A DNA stretch of 64,000 bases from Streptomyces sp. NBC_01237. GTDB taxonomy: Bacteria; Actinomycetota; Actinomycetes; Streptomycetales; Streptomycetaceae. The stretch lies in NCBI RefSeq assembly GCF_035917275.1, contig NZ_CP108508.1, positions 5,952,001 to 6,016,000 of the forward strand, written 5' to 3'. Shown here piece by piece: positions 63,888 to 64,000 of this stretch (positions within the stretch are counted from its first letter, which is position 1; each line of letters starts with the position of its first letter). Both the position numbers and the translations under genes were made by a program. Below the pieces are notes generated by a model. The model was not told where the DNA came from, ran no database searches, and saw nothing but the letters and a program-made list of their open reading frames with translations.

Positions 63888-64000
63888 GCTGCGGAGAGCC
63901 GCACGAGACGGATTGCTCAGAGGTTCTCGACCATCTCTACGAGTTCCTCGACCGTGAGATGCCCGAGGGCGACTGCACCAAGTTCGAGGTGCACTTCGAG
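63884..64000 (+). CDS. rsrA: Zinc-binding anti-sigma factor RsrA (5' part only)
   Basis: First 39 residues of RsrA, cut by the window end. Cys3, Cys11, Cys31 and His37 are in register with the redox and zinc ligands of S. coelicolor RsrA. On oxidation Cys11 forms a disulfide and releases SigR. ATG 63884 overlaps the sigR stop (ATGA). Confidence 0.92.
   Translation, partial: MSCGEPHETDCSEVLDHLYEFLDREMPEGDCTKFEVHFE

Overview
The window is a contiguous piece of a Streptomyces chromosome. The base composition is very GC-rich with G/C at third codon positions, GTG starts are frequent, and several genes are typical of the genus or of Actinobacteria: a WhiB7/WblC regulator with its leader, SigR-RsrA, AdnAB, mycoredoxin, a CatR-catalase pair, and small conserved proteins. 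Gene order looks like core chromosome. I see no integrase, insertion sequence, prophage or CRISPR array.

Layout. (1) 1-3068: three genes of a peptide-type ABC importer (permease end, permease, fused double ATPase). (2) 3259-8551: a cell-surface polysaccharide-like group with a PelF-like glycosyltransferase, a polytopic membrane protein, a 19-codon leader ORF coupled to an NAD-dependent epimerase, and a spherulin-4/GH114-like protein, followed by moeZ. (3) 9925-16495 (minus strand): two tandem secreted S33-type peptidase lipoproteins and a large membrane protein joining a kinase-like domain to a flippase-like domain. (4) 16669-31201: DNA repair and stress genes. These are an alkyltransferase-like protein, the helicase-nuclease pair adnA-adnB, an M20 dipeptidase, nudC, mycoredoxin (opposite strand), uvrD2, and wblC behind a 600-base leader with its own ORF and an intrinsic terminator. 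(5) 31294-45149: small proteins, an ABC1 kinase, a ThiF-like protein, a YgjP-type metallopeptidase, a TerD-AIM24 fusion with two further AIM24 genes, a NUDIX gene, a DUF2342 zincin, an SDR protein, moaE, a one-helix membrane peptide, a PDZ/Lon-type secreted protease and a PPA1309 protein. (6) 45274-50907: UPF0182 membrane protein, then two identical initiator tRNA genes flanking a Sel1-repeat gene. (7) 50986-53845: a nitrate/sulfonate/taurine-type ABC importer. (8) 54066-57574: catR/katA divergent pair, CBS protein, hisN. (9) 57660-64000: SMR exporter, rsgA-aroA, M50 protease, SRAP protein, alpha/beta hydrolase, and sigR-rsrA running off the end.

The block from adnAB through nudC, mrx1, uvrD2, wblC, the ABC1 kinase, DUF2342, PDZ-protease and UPF0182 has the same gene content and nearly the same order as the Rv3193c-Rv3202c region that I remember from Mycobacterium tuberculosis, so it is an ancient actinobacterial neighbourhood. 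The most rewarding regulatory structures are the wblC leader (uORF plus terminator), the autoregulatory sigR promoter with two translation starts, the operator-like repeats between catR and katA, and the inverted repeat that overlaps the 5' end of the first initiator tRNA. The most interesting possible pathway is the Pel-like glycan group at 3259-8551, whose hydrolase-like member lacks the usual acidic residues.
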